Shown: positions 19,042 through 28,668, numbered from the stretch's first letter. The stretch: 64,000 bases of DNA from a marine actinobacterium MedAcidi-G3 (GCA_000817105.1 JUEP01000006.1:62001-126000); one strand, 5' to 3'. Numbers and translations: made by a program. Notes: generated from the sequence alone by a model not told the origin.

Positions 19042-20172
19042 TTATTCCCGAAACCACACAGCGTCGGGACCAGGCAAGTCCCCATTATCGGCACCCAAGC
19101 TCCGTCCAGCCCAACGAACACTGCCCGGTGTTTTCGATAGCTGAGCTATCAAGGACTGCATCACAATTCCATCAACTTCAACCAGGGCGCCTCTCTCGGC
19201 CACATGCCTATCAGAGGAGAGTTCACCGACATTCAACACCGGTGCTGCAGCAGCTTCAGCTAATTCAAAACTCTCTAATGCCTCTGACAGTGTCCGTTTT
19301 TTAACCCAATCAGCCATCAGCTTGTCGACTTCTTCTCGATTAGCGATTCGACCGTCAAAAGTTTGGAACCTTTCATCTTCGGCAACACCAATGAGTTTCA
19401 TCACTCTTTGGGCAATGACATCGCTCGATGTACTGACCGCGATCCATCCCCCATCAGAGGCTTGGTAGGTGCCTCGGGGAACGCTGTACGCGATGCCTGA
19501 ACCGAGTCGTGGCTGCAAATAGCCTTCGGTGTGCCAGGCAGAAATGAGCGGACCCATAATCTGCATCATGGTTTCAAGTAGATTCACATCGACGGTCTGT
19601 CCTCCGCCAGAGTGAACTGCGACCATCGTCGCAAAGGCAGCTGCCAAACCAGTCACTTCATCTGTTAACGCAATTGGTGGCAGTAGCGGGGCACCACCAG
19701 CCTCCCCGCTCATAGCAGAAAAGCCGCTCATAGCTTCCGCTAACGTCGCAAAGCCAGGGCGATTCCGATAAGGACCGCTTTGACCAAAACCAGTTACCCG
19801 GGTGATCGTCAACTTTGGATTTGTTTCGATTAGTTCGTCGGGAATCAAGCCCAATGCTTCTAGCTTTCCCGGCCGAAGATTTTCAACTAAGACGTCAGCC
19901 ACACTGAGCATCCGTTTTAAGGTCGCCAAATCCTCGTGATTTTTCAGATCCAAAGTGATGGCCCTTTTACCTCGATTAGCTAATTTCCACCACAGCGTTT
20001 CTCCGTCTGCTGCACGCCATCCGATGTTCCGAGACGAATCTCCGGACGGCTGTTCAACCTTCACTACGTCAGCCCCAAAATCTGCCAAATACCTGGCACA
20101 ATGCGGACCCGCGAAAATTGTTGATATATCGAGCACCTTCAGGTCAGCAAGTGGTGGGGCAGAATCGTTCAC
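19042..20172 (-). CDS. CaiB/BaiF family (class III) CoA-transferase
   Basis: This 376-residue protein is of the formyl-CoA transferase / alpha-methylacyl-CoA racemase family. It starts LKVLDISTIFAGPHCARYLADFGADVV, the family's hallmark Rossmann-like opening, given here as LDISTIFAGPHCARYLADFG. VLVENLRPG and GFGQSGPYRNRPGF are also characteristic. The start is GTG at 20172 after AGGA. It converges on ecm and precedes no same-strand partner except the distant accE 80 bases upstream. The CoA donor and acceptor are unknown. Confidence 0.88.
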   Translation of the reverse strand: MNDSAPPLADLKVLDISTIFAGPHCARYLADFGADVVKVEQPSGDSSRNIGWRAADGETLWWKLANRGKRAITLDLKNHEDLATLKRMLSVADVLVENLRPGKLEALGLIPDELIETNPKLTITRVTGFGQSGPYRNRPGFATLAEAMSGFSAMSGEAGGAPLLPPIALTDEVTGLAAAFATMVAVHSGGGQTVDVNLLETMMQIMGPLISAWHTEGYLQPRLGSGIAYSVPRGTYQASDGGWIAVSTSSDVIAQRVMKLIGVAEDERFQTFDGRIANREEVDKLMADWVKKRTLSEALESFELAEAAAAPVLNVGELSSDRHVAERGALVEVDGIVMQSLIAQLSKTPGSVRWAGRSLGADNGDLPGPDAVWFRE

Positions 20173-20253
20173 CTCAAGATCCTGCCATAATCACAGCCAT
20201 GACACTCATCCTCAGATCACCAATGCAATGTGTTGAAAGCACCAATGAGATGT

Positions 20254-20442
20254 CTAGTAGGACCTCGTGGGCCAACGCGAGGTTGTGCCCCACCAGCGCC
20301 CACTGAATCTCCAGTTTGACCGAGGGCTTTCAATATTTTGTTGCATCGGTTCTGGCCAAAGCACTTCGATCCCGGCAGCGATCGCAGCTGCTTCCTCGTC
20401 AGTTGGTGCAGGATGGATGGTTCCTACAATCGGCGAAATCAC
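20254..20442 (-). CDS. Acyl-CoA carboxylase epsilon subunit-like small protein
   Basis: This 62-residue protein has the two marks of actinobacterial AccE/PccE: an N-terminal helix PTDEEAAAIAAGIEVLW and a C-terminal aromatic segment WRFSGRWW. Such subunits stabilise the biotin-carboxylase/carboxyltransferase complex. Its ATG overlaps the stop of the carboxyltransferase gene by 4 bases, the usual position. The match in motif order, size and context makes the call fairly secure despite the short length. Confidence 0.8.
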   Translation of the reverse strand: MISPIVGTIHPAPTDEEAAAIAAGIEVLWPEPMQQNIESPRSNWRFSGRWWGTTSRWPTRSY

Positions 20443-21995
20443 AACGGAACGTTCCCATGTTTACGTTTAGGGAGTTCTTCCCGTTTGCTTTCGATCATTC
20501 GAAAGGCCGCCACTACCTTCTTACGTGTTTCGCCGGGATCAATGACTGCGTCAACGATTCCTCGCTCGGCTGCTACGTAAGGGTTCGCGTATTTTTCGGT
20601 GTAATCGTCAACTAGTTCTGCTTTTCGGGCCTCAGGATCTGCAGCTTGTTGTAGTTCGCGCCGGTTCAATATCTCTACTGCGCCTTGCGGACCCATTACA
20701 GCCAACTCAGCCGTTGGCCAGGCAAACGACACATCACATCCAACTGACTTCGAGTCCATTACCACGTATGCGCCTCCATAGGCTTTACGAGTTATGACCT
20801 GAACTCTCGGAACTGTTGCTTCACAGTAGGCATAGAGAAGTTTCGCACCGTGTCGAATAATCCCCCCGTGTTCTTGATCTACACCTGGCAGAAAACCGGG
20901 AACATCGACAAAAGTAAGTAGAGGCAAATTAAAGGCATCACAGAAACGAACAAATCGAGCCGCTTTTTCTGATGACTCAATGTCAAGGACGCCAGCCATC
21001 ATCATGGGCTGATTCCCGACAATGCCAATAGACCGGCCATCTAGTCGCGCAAAGCCGCAAACGATCGACCCTGCCCAACCTGCGTGATATTCAAGAAATT
21101 CTCCGTCATCTACAACCTCAGAAATCACGGCTTTGATGTCGTAGGGAACATTTGGACTGTCCGGCAGTATTTCTCGGAGCGCAGGGCAATCGCGTTCTGG
21201 GTCATCACCCTCGCTAAGAACTGGCGGATTATCTAGGTTGTTCGACGGCAGGAAGGAAAGAAGGTATTTCACATCGTCTAGGACACTCTTCTCATCCGAA
21301 GCTACGAAAGATGCAACGCCGGACTTTGTACTGTGCGAACCGGCTCCACCCAATTCTTCAAGGCTCACTTCTTCGCCCGTGACTGTCTTAACCACATCAG
21401 GGCCGGTAATGAACATGTGACTTGTGTCTCGGACCATGAAAATAAAGTCGGTCATCGCCGGCGAATACACTGCACCGCCGGCACAGGGGCCAAGAATCAC
21501 GCTGATTTGAGGGATTACGCCTGACGCTTGAACGTTACGGCGAAAGATGCCGCCGTAACCAGCGAGAGAAACAACTCCCTCCTGGATACGAGCACCCGCG
21601 CCATCGTTCAAGCCGATCATTGGAGCGCCGACCGATTCAGCAAGGTCCATAATTTTGTGCATTTTTTCTGCAAAAACTTCGCCGAGTGCACCACCAAAAA
21701 CCGTGAAATCTTGACTGGCTACGAATACTTTTCGCCCATCGACTGTGCCCCAGCCGGTAATTATTCCGTCGGTGTAAGGGCGTTCATCTAGACCCACATC
21801 ATGCGCTCGATGCCGCGCGAGCATGTCGAGCTCGTGGAACGATCCGTCATCAAGGAGGTAATCGATCCGCTCGCGTGCAAGCATCTTCCCTTTTTCATGC
21901 TGGCGAGCTACTGCCCGTTCTGGACCGGCATTAAGAGCCGCTTGACGGCGTTCTTCAAGATCTTTTAAACGTTCGGACATGCTGGGATTTGACAC
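20439..21995 (-). CDS. Acyl-CoA (propionyl/acetyl-CoA) carboxylase carboxyltransferase beta subunit
   Basis: This 518-residue carboxyltransferase transfers CO2 from carboxybiotin to an acyl-CoA. Both crotonase-like halves are present: GGALGEVFAEKM, GGGAVYSPAMTDF-type glycine loop (written PCAGGAVYSPAMTDF) in the N half, and VDVPGFLPG and RKAYGGAYVVM in the C half. The residue after SPAMT that discriminates acetyl from propionyl is Asp, often seen in propionyl-type enzymes. The start is GTG at 21995. The epsilon subunit follows; the biotin carboxylase subunit is not in the window. Confidence 0.93.
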   Translation of the reverse strand: MSNPSMSERLKDLEERRQAALNAGPERAVARQHEKGKMLARERIDYLLDDGSFHELDMLARHRAHDVGLDERPYTDGIITGWGTVDGRKVFVASQDFTVFGGALGEVFAEKMHKIMDLAESVGAPMIGLNDGAGARIQEGVVSLAGYGGIFRRNVQASGVIPQISVILGPCAGGAVYSPAMTDFIFMVRDTSHMFITGPDVVKTVTGEEVSLEELGGAGSHSTKSGVASFVASDEKSVLDDVKYLLSFLPSNNLDNPPVLSEGDDPERDCPALREILPDSPNVPYDIKAVISEVVDDGEFLEYHAGWAGSIVCGFARLDGRSIGIVGNQPMMMAGVLDIESSEKAARFVRFCDAFNLPLLTFVDVPGFLPGVDQEHGGIIRHGAKLLYAYCEATVPRVQVITRKAYGGAYVVMDSKSVGCDVSFAWPTAELAVMGPQGAVEILNRRELQQAADPEARKAELVDDYTEKYANPYVAAERGIVDAVIDPGETRKKVVAAFRMIESKREELPKRKHGNVPL

Positions 21996-22100
21996 AACAT
22001 CTGATCGTAGCGTCCAGCGACTGTCGGACCTATGTAACTCAGCTATCTGATACCAGTGGGGAGCTTATTTACAAATGGGATGAGGCCGAAACTCCTGAAA

Positions 22101-22460
22101 TCAGACTGGCTGATTAAGTTCGATCATGTTGCCTGACGGGTCGAAGAAAAAGGTCTGTCGGGCACTTGTACCAGGCAACGCTTTAGGATCTTTCACTTCG
22201 ACGCCCCTTTCTCTCAATTCAGCGACAGTGGCGTCGATGTCTTCCACCCGAAAGGCCCAATGCTGACCTTTGGGGGGTTCCCAACCTTCAACCTCAATCA
22301 GGTGAACTTCTCCGCCACCTTCAGTTTGCAACCATCGTCCGTTGAACCGAAAATCAGGACGATCAAGCGTCTTCATCCCCAGAACATCGGTGTAAAACGG
22401 CGCCGTAGCTTCAACATCGGCGCAATTAATCGATACATGATGGACCGGTCCAAGTTCCAT
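22101..22460 (-). CDS. Glyoxalase/VOC-fold protein
   Basis: This 119-residue single VOC module pair begins HHVSINCADVEATAPFYTDVLG. The possible metal ligands are His7 or His8, the His in EVHLIEV and the C-terminal Glu in GNMIELNQ. These match a glyoxalase-I or dioxygenase-type site. The substrate cannot be inferred. It lies 9 bases downstream of the exonuclease gene on the same strand and is probably cotranscribed. Confidence 0.85.
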   Translation of the reverse strand: MELGPVHHVSINCADVEATAPFYTDVLGMKTLDRPDFRFNGRWLQTEGGGEVHLIEVEGWEPPKGQHWAFRVEDIDATVAELRERGVEVKDPKALPGTSARQTFFFDPSGNMIELNQPV

Positions 22461-22469
22461 TGGCCCATC

Positions 22470-23351
22470 TTAGGCCCGATCAATGAGCAGGTTCCGTGTT
22501 CGCGAAACAAGCGCCTCCATACGGTTACTGATACAGAACTCTTCAAAATTTGGTTCAGGCTGCCGCCACTCTAAAGCTTCAATAGATTTCGCGACTGGTG
22601 CATCTAGGCGCACGGTCGCCAGTCTTTTGAAAAGCATGGCTTCGTTTCGGTGTTCGGCCAAGGTTGCAGCTAGTGACCCACTCGAACGAACAGTGACATC
22701 CCACTGTTGGCTTTCGTCTGGTATCAATTCGATGGATCCGTACCGGTCTAATAAAGTCGCAGACGACTTTTGGCCCCACCCGGCGAGGCCTGGAAATCCG
22801 TCGGCTGAATCACCTACGAGAGCTAAATAATCTGGAATCGAAGACGGCGAAACGCCGTATTTTTTTTTAACTTCTTCGCTATCGAGCAATAAGTTTTTCC
22901 GACGATCCCACTGAAACACTTTGCCGCCAACACACTGGGCTAAGTCCTTGTCTGGAGTACATATAAGGACTTGGTTTACCCTAGAGTCTGCGCTCGCCAT
23001 GACAGCGCCCGCCGCCAAAGCATCATCTGCTTCGAACTCCACCATTGGCCAAACTTCTACCCCTAACGCCCTAAGACCTTCTTCAAGGGGCTCGAACTGT
23101 TCGACTATTTCGGAGTCCACCTCGGAGCCATCCTTATAGCCATCCCATAAGTCATTGCGAAACGAAGGAATCACGTGATCCGTTGCCACTGCTAAATGAG
23201 TTGCGCCTTCTTCAAGCAAACCAATGACGCTCCCCAAAACTCCTCGCAGCGCTCCCACTTCGGCACCGGCACCTGTTTTGCGTGATGGGACGGCAAAAAA
23301 ATGCCTAAAGAGTTCATATGTTCCATCGATCAGGTGTACTTGAAAAGACAT
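22470..23351 (-). CDS. 5'-3' exonuclease (polymerase I N-terminal domain type)
   Basis: This 293-residue stand-alone FEN-like nuclease has metal-binding motifs FEADDALAAGA (about 104-114), CTPDKDLAQ (about 130-138) and GDSADGFPGLAGWGQKSA-type helix-hairpin-helix (starting GDSADGFPGLAGWG). It should process 5' flaps or RNA primers. The start region MSFQVHLIDGTYELFRHFF is usual. It diverges from a CoA ligase gene with an 84-base gap that must hold both promoters. Confidence 0.9.
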   Translation of the reverse strand: MSFQVHLIDGTYELFRHFFAVPSRKTGAGAEVGALRGVLGSVIGLLEEGATHLAVATDHVIPSFRNDLWDGYKDGSEVDSEIVEQFEPLEEGLRALGVEVWPMVEFEADDALAAGAVMASADSRVNQVLICTPDKDLAQCVGGKVFQWDRRKNLLLDSEEVKKKYGVSPSSIPDYLALVGDSADGFPGLAGWGQKSSATLLDRYGSIELIPDESQQWDVTVRSSGSLAATLAEHRNEAMLFKRLATVRLDAPVAKSIEALEWRQPEPNFEEFCISNRMEALVSRTRNLLIDRA

Positions 23352-23435
23352 TTTGGATCATCTCAGTGGACTTACATGGACCTTACCGGTCTACTGTTAC
23401 CTGCAACATCGATAAGTCGACCGAGGAAATACGTC

Positions 23436-24971
23436 ATGAAGGTGCCTTTTACGATCTCTGATTTCTTATATCGAGCAGAGAACGTCTATTCAGACCGAAT
23501 TGCTCTAGTTGATGAACCCGACGTGCCTGGCGGTGGTTTGGGTGAATTAACTTGGCGTGAGTTCGGAATCAAAGTACGAGAGCAAGCCGCAAAGCTAGAT
23601 GAGTTAGGTATCGGGGTCGGCGAGCGCGTTGCGATGGTGTCCCAAAACTCGGGCAGGCTAATGACCTCATTTTGGGGAGTGTCAGGTTATGGCCGAATTT
23701 TCGTTCCCATCAACTTTCGCTTGAGCCACGATGAGATCGCATACATCGTCGATCATTGTGGAGCATCAATGTTGCTGGTGGACCCCTCAATGGAGGACAC
23801 CTGCAAGGACATCGATGTTGATCATTTCGTAGTAATGGGTACGGATAGCGATGACCAAATGTATTTATCAGGCGGAGAACCTGAAATTTGGACCCCAGAC
23901 GAAGATGCAACAGCAACAATCAACTACACATCCGGAACGACAGCTCGGCCTAAAGGTGTCGAACAAACCCACCGAGCATTGTGGGTCAACGCAACAACGT
24001 TCGGTTGGCATGCGGGAGTTAGCGATAGGGACAACTATCTGCACACCCTGCCGATGTTTCACTGCAACGGGTGGGGAATGCCCTACGCGGTTACCGGTAT
24101 GGGTGGCAAGCACGTTGTACTTCGCGAGGTCCGAGGAGAAGACATTCTTCAACGTATCGAAGATCACGACATCACTTATATGTGCGGAGCCCCAGCGGTT
24201 GTTGCAGCAGTTTTAGAGGCAGCTCAAGACTGGGAAGGCGAAATCCCCGGACGCGGCAAACTAAGAATGGTCGTGGCAGGTGCTCCACCTCCGACCCGAA
24301 CGATCGCTCGGATGGAAGAAGAATTGGGTTGGGAATTCATTCAGATTTATGGCCTTACCGAAACTTCGCCTCTTCTAACAATGAATCGATGCAGATCTGA
24401 ATGGGATGATTTGGACTTTGAAGAAAAGGCCCGCAAGCTGAGCCGTGCTGGGGCGCCTGCCATCGGAGTAAAGATCGAAGTTGACACTCAAGGAGAAATT
24501 CTTGCCCGTTCTAACGTCGTTCTAGAGGGATATTGGGAGCAGCCCGAAGCGACTGCCGAAGCGATAGTTGACGGCTGGTTCCACACCGGTGACGGCGGGA
24601 CGATGGATGACGAACACCACGTAACAATTTCAGACAGAAAAAAGGATGTAATTATTTCTGGAGGCGAAAATGTTTCCTCGATCGAAGTCGAAGATGTGTT
24701 GTTTAGCCACGTTGCGATCGCCGAAGTTGCGGTTATCGGGGTGCCCCATGAGAAGTGGGGTGAAACAGTCAAAGCTTTGGTTGTACTGACCGAAGGTCAA
24801 TCAGCTACTGAACAAGAGTTGATTGAATACTGTAGAGAAAAGATGGCGCACTACAAGTGTCCTACTTCAGTCGAAATTCGTGATGAGCTTGCTCGAACTG
24901 CTACCGGCAAACTGCAGAAATTCAAGCTCCGCTCCCCTTACTGGGAAGGAATGAACAAACAAATCAACTAG
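23436..24971 (+). CDS. Fatty-acyl-CoA synthetase (FadD-like)
   Basis: This AMP-forming CoA ligase of 511 residues has the P-loop YTSGTTARPKGV, A5 IYGLTETSP, A7 GWFHTGDGG, hinge SDRKKDVIISGGENVSS and C-terminal TATGKLQKF with the catalytic lysine. The frame is open back to 23301, overlapping the exonuclease gene, but the ATG at 23436 is preceded by GAGGA at a good distance and matches family starts (MKVPFTISDFLYRAE). It activates medium- or long-chain fatty acids for degradation. The MerR-like gene follows after 64 bases. Confidence 0.92.
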   Translation: MKVPFTISDFLYRAENVYSDRIALVDEPDVPGGGLGELTWREFGIKVREQAAKLDELGIGVGERVAMVSQNSGRLMTSFWGVSGYGRIFVPINFRLSHDEIAYIVDHCGASMLLVDPSMEDTCKDIDVDHFVVMGTDSDDQMYLSGGEPEIWTPDEDATATINYTSGTTARPKGVEQTHRALWVNATTFGWHAGVSDRDNYLHTLPMFHCNGWGMPYAVTGMGGKHVVLREVRGEDILQRIEDHDITYMCGAPAVVAAVLEAAQDWEGEIPGRGKLRMVVAGAPPPTRTIARMEEELGWEFIQIYGLTETSPLLTMNRCRSEWDDLDFEEKARKLSRAGAPAIGVKIEVDTQGEILARSNVVLEGYWEQPEATAEAIVDGWFHTGDGGTMDDEHHVTISDRKKDVIISGGENVSSIEVEDVLFSHVAIAEVAVIGVPHEKWGETVKALVVLTEGQSATEQELIEYCREKMAHYKCPTSVEIRDELARTATGKLQKFKLRSPYWEGMNKQIN

Positions 24972-24993
24972 CCGTTCTCACCATATTAAGAAT

Positions 24994-25009
24994 AAGAGTG
25001 GTGACTCTT
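24994..25009. promoter_or_regulatory. Perfect 16-bp dyad upstream of the MerR-like gene, candidate operator
   Basis: AAGAGT-GGTG-ACTCTT is a perfect inverted repeat with 6-bp arms and a 4-base centre, 26 bases before the MerR-like start. MerR proteins bind such dyads, usually between -35 and -10. I could not place a convincing promoter around it, so autoregulation is inference. Confidence 0.45.
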
Positions 25010-25035
25010 GGAGTTGTTGCTCTTAAACTAATGGT

Positions 25036-25683
25036 GTGCGAGTTGAACAATTAGCCGGAGATGCCCAACTCAGCGTTGACACCATTCGCTACTACCAAAA
25101 GATCGGAATTCTGCATCCACCCACCCGCGAAGGGCGGGTGGCACTGTACGACAATTCACATTCCGATCGCCTGCAAGAGATTAAACAGTTATCCGACGAC
25201 GGGTTCAGCCTTGCCCAAATTCAGCAATTAGCCGATTCTTCGCCTCATCCATTACTGACTTCACTCAACGGCCCTTCAGATTCGCTTTCGTTCGACGAAT
25301 TAGTGGCGGCTTCTGGGACCAATGAGGAAATTGTGCGACTCGCCGTCGATGCGGGGCTAATCAGGCCGCTAACCGACAACGATAAACAATTCGGAGTGTC
25401 GACACTGTCCATGTTGAAGGCCGGTGTCGAATTACTTGATGCAGGTATGCCATTTGATGAACTAATTCATTTAGCTGTTCGACACGCTGACCATGTTGAG
25501 AGCGTGGCTAAAGACGCTGTCGCTCTTTTCGCAAAACATCTTGGTGAGACATCAACTTCTTCGCAGACGAAAATAGTGGAAAATGTGCTTCCATTAGTTA
25601 CTGAACTAGTAGCTCAACACTTTCGCCAAGCACTAATTGATCAGGTCGGCCATCATCTTCATGAAGAGGGCCGCTTCGGATGA
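25036..25683 (+). CDS. MerR-like transcriptional regulator
   Basis: This 215-residue protein has an N-terminal MerR winged helix (VEQLAGDAQLSVDTIRYYQK at about 3-22, then RVALYD) and a C-terminal domain of about 140 residues without recognised ligand cysteines. The start is GTG at 25036. Its stop overlaps the menF start by 4 bases (ATGA), so it is translated together with the men genes. It might regulate this operon or the upstream CoA ligase; the effector is unknown. Confidence 0.82.
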   Translation: MRVEQLAGDAQLSVDTIRYYQKIGILHPPTREGRVALYDNSHSDRLQEIKQLSDDGFSLAQIQQLADSSPHPLLTSLNGPSDSLSFDELVAASGTNEEIVRLAVDAGLIRPLTDNDKQFGVSTLSMLKAGVELLDAGMPFDELIHLAVRHADHVESVAKDAVALFAKHLGETSTSSQTKIVENVLPLVTELVAQHFRQALIDQVGHHLHEEGRFG

Positions 25684-26960
25684 CTACTTTAACGGAGCCT
25701 TGCCAGCTAACTCTTGTTCGAAGACGCTTGGAACAACCACTGGATTTACTAGGTCTGTGGGCTTCAGCAACGCATCACCAAAAAGCGTATTGGGCAATTC
25801 CTGATGCGGGATTCGAGTTCCTCGCCCTTGGTAACGCCCAACATTTCAGGACCAACCAGCGGGCATCTCGATTCGAATCCGTCCGTGCTGGCTTAGGGAC
25901 ACTAAACATTGACCTAGTAGGCGAACCCGGCCCAGATTTCACAGCGGGAGTTCTCATCGGCGGATTCGCATTTAGCGACCGCGAAATCGAACGTCACCCC
26001 GATTGGGCTGTATTCGGAGGAGGCGAGCTAGTACTACCCGAAATTTTTATCGCACGATCAAACGGTCACACTTGGATTACACACGTCGATGGAACCGAAA
26101 TTCCTACTTTAAATCCTTCCTTAGACCTGGATCTTGGATGGGTTGAGGAGATAGATCACAAAAGTGATGACGAGTATTTGGGTCTGGTTGCTAAGGCCTT
26201 GACTGAAATCGATGCAGGAAATATGACGAAAGTAGTAACTGCTCGATCCCTATCTCTTCCCGCCAATCTCAATTCCGCAGCACTTCTCGAACGACTCAAA
26301 ACGCAACATCCTTCTTGCGCCACTTTCGCAATAGCGCACGGAAACCAAGTCTTCCTGGGCGCTAGCCCAGAGAAACTCGTCAACGTTGAGAATGATCGCC
26401 TTGAAACAGCTGCTCTAGCCGGTTCACGGCCCCGCCATGAACATCCAGGGGCCGACGCCCGATTACGCGCTGAGCTGCTGGCAAACCCTAAGGAACGGAA
26501 CGAACATCAAATCGTTATTGACGACATCACAGAATCACTGACAGCAGCGGGTGTTCATTTGGACTCACCAGTAGCTACAGGGGTAATGAAACTGCGGAGC
26601 ATTCAACATCTACACACACCTATTTCAGGGACATTGCCAAAGAACACAGACATCCTCGACATCGTTAAAGCCTTACACCCAACTCCTGCCGTAGCGGGCC
26701 TACCTAGGCAACGCTCTCAAGACTGGATCGACCAACACGAATCGATGGATCGAGGTTGGTATGCGGCTCCGGTTGGTTGGATGACCCCAAATGGTTCTGG
26801 GGAGTTTCGAGTCGCTCTCAGGTCAGCCCTCTTGACAGACACTTCCCTCACACTGTTCGCCGGCGGCGGCATAGTCAAAGGTGCCGAACCTGATCGAGAA
26901 CTAGCAGAGACCGCCACAAAGTTTGAGGCTCTTCTTGGCGCCCTCGATCTGACTCCTTAG
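25680..26960 (+). CDS. menF: Isochorismate synthase
   Basis: MenF isomerises chorismate to isochorismate. The 426-residue chorismate-binding enzyme has KVVTAR with the general-base lysine, TAALAGSRPR, NPKERNEHQIVIDDI, LHPTPAVAGLP, MDRGWYAAPVGW and AGGGIVKGAEPDRELAET. Menaquinone rather than siderophore use is indicated by menD, menH and menC directly downstream. The gene overlaps the MerR-like gene by 4 bases, and menD starts 4 bases after its stop. Confidence 0.95.
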   Translation: MTTLTEPCQLTLVRRRLEQPLDLLGLWASATHHQKAYWAIPDAGFEFLALGNAQHFRTNQRASRFESVRAGLGTLNIDLVGEPGPDFTAGVLIGGFAFSDREIERHPDWAVFGGGELVLPEIFIARSNGHTWITHVDGTEIPTLNPSLDLDLGWVEEIDHKSDDEYLGLVAKALTEIDAGNMTKVVTARSLSLPANLNSAALLERLKTQHPSCATFAIAHGNQVFLGASPEKLVNVENDRLETAALAGSRPRHEHPGADARLRAELLANPKERNEHQIVIDDITESLTAAGVHLDSPVATGVMKLRSIQHLHTPISGTLPKNTDILDIVKALHPTPAVAGLPRQRSQDWIDQHESMDRGWYAAPVGWMTPNGSGEFRVALRSALLTDTSLTLFAGGGIVKGAEPDRELAETATKFEALLGALDLTP

Positions 26961-26964
26961 ATCA

Positions 26965-28668
26965 ATGAGTGACGACCCGGTCTACGACGCGTGTGCGACG
27001 TTCGCTAATGAACTCGTAAGTCAAGGTGTTTGTCATGCCGTGGTTTCTCCCGGTTCTCGGTCGACACCGCTGACGCTCACCTTTGCGGAAACGCCAGGAA
27101 TCGAAACTTGGGTTCGGCTGGATGAACGTTCCGCAGCTTTCTTCGCTCTAGGTTTGGCAAAGTCATCTGGACAACCGGTTGTTCTGATTTGCACTTCAGG
27201 TACCGCTGCTGCGAACTACTTACCAGCAATCTGTGAGGCCAATTGGTCCGAGATTCCCCTCATCATCTTGACAGCGAATCGACCACCTGAGCTACGCGAT
27301 TGGGGCGCCGGCCAAACCATTGACCAAACAAATATTTATGGCAGCAATGTTCGATGGTTTGCCGAACTTCCAATTGTTTCAGACCCAAATCTGAATTGGT
27401 TCCAACGAACAGCAGCTCGCGCTTTTCAGTCAGCAACCGGAACACGACCCGGCCCTGTCCATCTAGATTGGCCGTTTCGGGAACCTTTAGAACCGAAATC
27501 ACAACGGCAACCACTTTCGCGACCACCCGCAATCCAACTCAGTCGCCCCGTTCAAACTCTCGATCCCGCAACAACCAAGGCACTGGCCGAAACTTTCAAG
27601 CAGAAGCCTCGAGGCATTGTGATCGCTGGCCCCATGACAGAGGGAGCCTCCTGGCAAGAGGCAGTTCATAATTTCTGTCGAAGGACCGGTTACCCATTGT
27701 TGGCGGAGCCGCTATCCCAGCTCCGATTCAACGCAGATGGCGTAGCTGTCATCAATCACCATGATCATTTACTCCGGGGTTCATGGGCCGATACCGCAGC
27801 GCCAGATGTCGTGGTCCGTTTAGGGGGTCCACCCACCTGCAAACCCCTGCGGATTTGGTTAGAAAAACATAAACCGCAGTTAGTCATGTTTGACCCATCA
27901 AGTAGCTGGGCTGAGCCAAGTTTTACGGTCTCTGAAATAGTCAACGTCAATCATCAAGGACTGACGGAGCTGGCAGAAGAACTCGAATTTTGTACACCTG
28001 ACGAAGGCTGGACTGATCACTGGGAGAAAGCCGACCAACAAGCCCGAAAAGCAATCAACAACATTATTGACACTGAACCTCTACTTCAGCCCGCTGTCGC
28101 CCGAGAGTTAGGTAGAAGACTTCCAGAAGACCACGTGCTTTATGTATCTAATTCGATGCCAGTGCGCGATGTCGATAGCTTTCTCGAAGCTCGTTTGGAA
28201 CCACTATGGGTCATGGGGAATAGAGGAGCCAGTGGCATAGACGGCGTCATCTCAAGTGCTGCTGGAGTTGCAGCTGCCGGCCATCACACGACACTCTTAA
28301 TCGGAGACCTTGCCTTCCAGCACGACATCGGCGGCCTACTGGCAGTCCTAAAAGACTCCCTTTCTTTAACAATTATCGTTCTTGATGATGAGGGCGGAGG
28401 AATTTTTAGCTACCTACCCATTTCTGGGGTGGCAGATTCATCTCTGTTCAAAGAATTCTTTACTACACCTCAACAGCTACCGATTCGCAAAATTGCTGAG
28501 TCAATAGGTATCGATTATTTCGAAGTCACTGAGATAAACCAGCTCGCTGAGCTACTTAAAGCCCCAGACCGTTTACGTGTCATCAGAATTCCTGTCGATC
28601 GAGAACTCGATGTTGATCAGCATCGGCGCCTTGCGCAAGCAGTCGCCACCGCACTGTCGGAGCTATGA
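26965..28668 (+). CDS. menD: SEPHCHC synthase (menaquinone biosynthesis)
   Basis: MenD is a thiamine diphosphate enzyme joining isochorismate and 2-oxoglutarate. N-terminal VVSPGSRSTPLTL and DERSAAFFALG carry the conserved ThDP Glu; the C-terminal GDLAFQHDIGGL is the ThDP/metal motif of this family. At 567 residues it is full length. It starts 4 bases after menF and overlaps menH in an ATGA. Confidence 0.96.
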   Translation: MSDDPVYDACATFANELVSQGVCHAVVSPGSRSTPLTLTFAETPGIETWVRLDERSAAFFALGLAKSSGQPVVLICTSGTAAANYLPAICEANWSEIPLIILTANRPPELRDWGAGQTIDQTNIYGSNVRWFAELPIVSDPNLNWFQRTAARAFQSATGTRPGPVHLDWPFREPLEPKSQRQPLSRPPAIQLSRPVQTLDPATTKALAETFKQKPRGIVIAGPMTEGASWQEAVHNFCRRTGYPLLAEPLSQLRFNADGVAVINHHDHLLRGSWADTAAPDVVVRLGGPPTCKPLRIWLEKHKPQLVMFDPSSSWAEPSFTVSEIVNVNHQGLTELAEELEFCTPDEGWTDHWEKADQQARKAINNIIDTEPLLQPAVARELGRRLPEDHVLYVSNSMPVRDVDSFLEARLEPLWVMGNRGASGIDGVISSAAGVAAAGHHTTLLIGDLAFQHDIGGLLAVLKDSLSLTIIVLDDEGGGIFSYLPISGVADSSLFKEFFTTPQQLPIRKIAESIGIDYFEVTEINQLAELLKAPDRLRVIRIPVDRELDVDQHRRLAQAVATALSEL

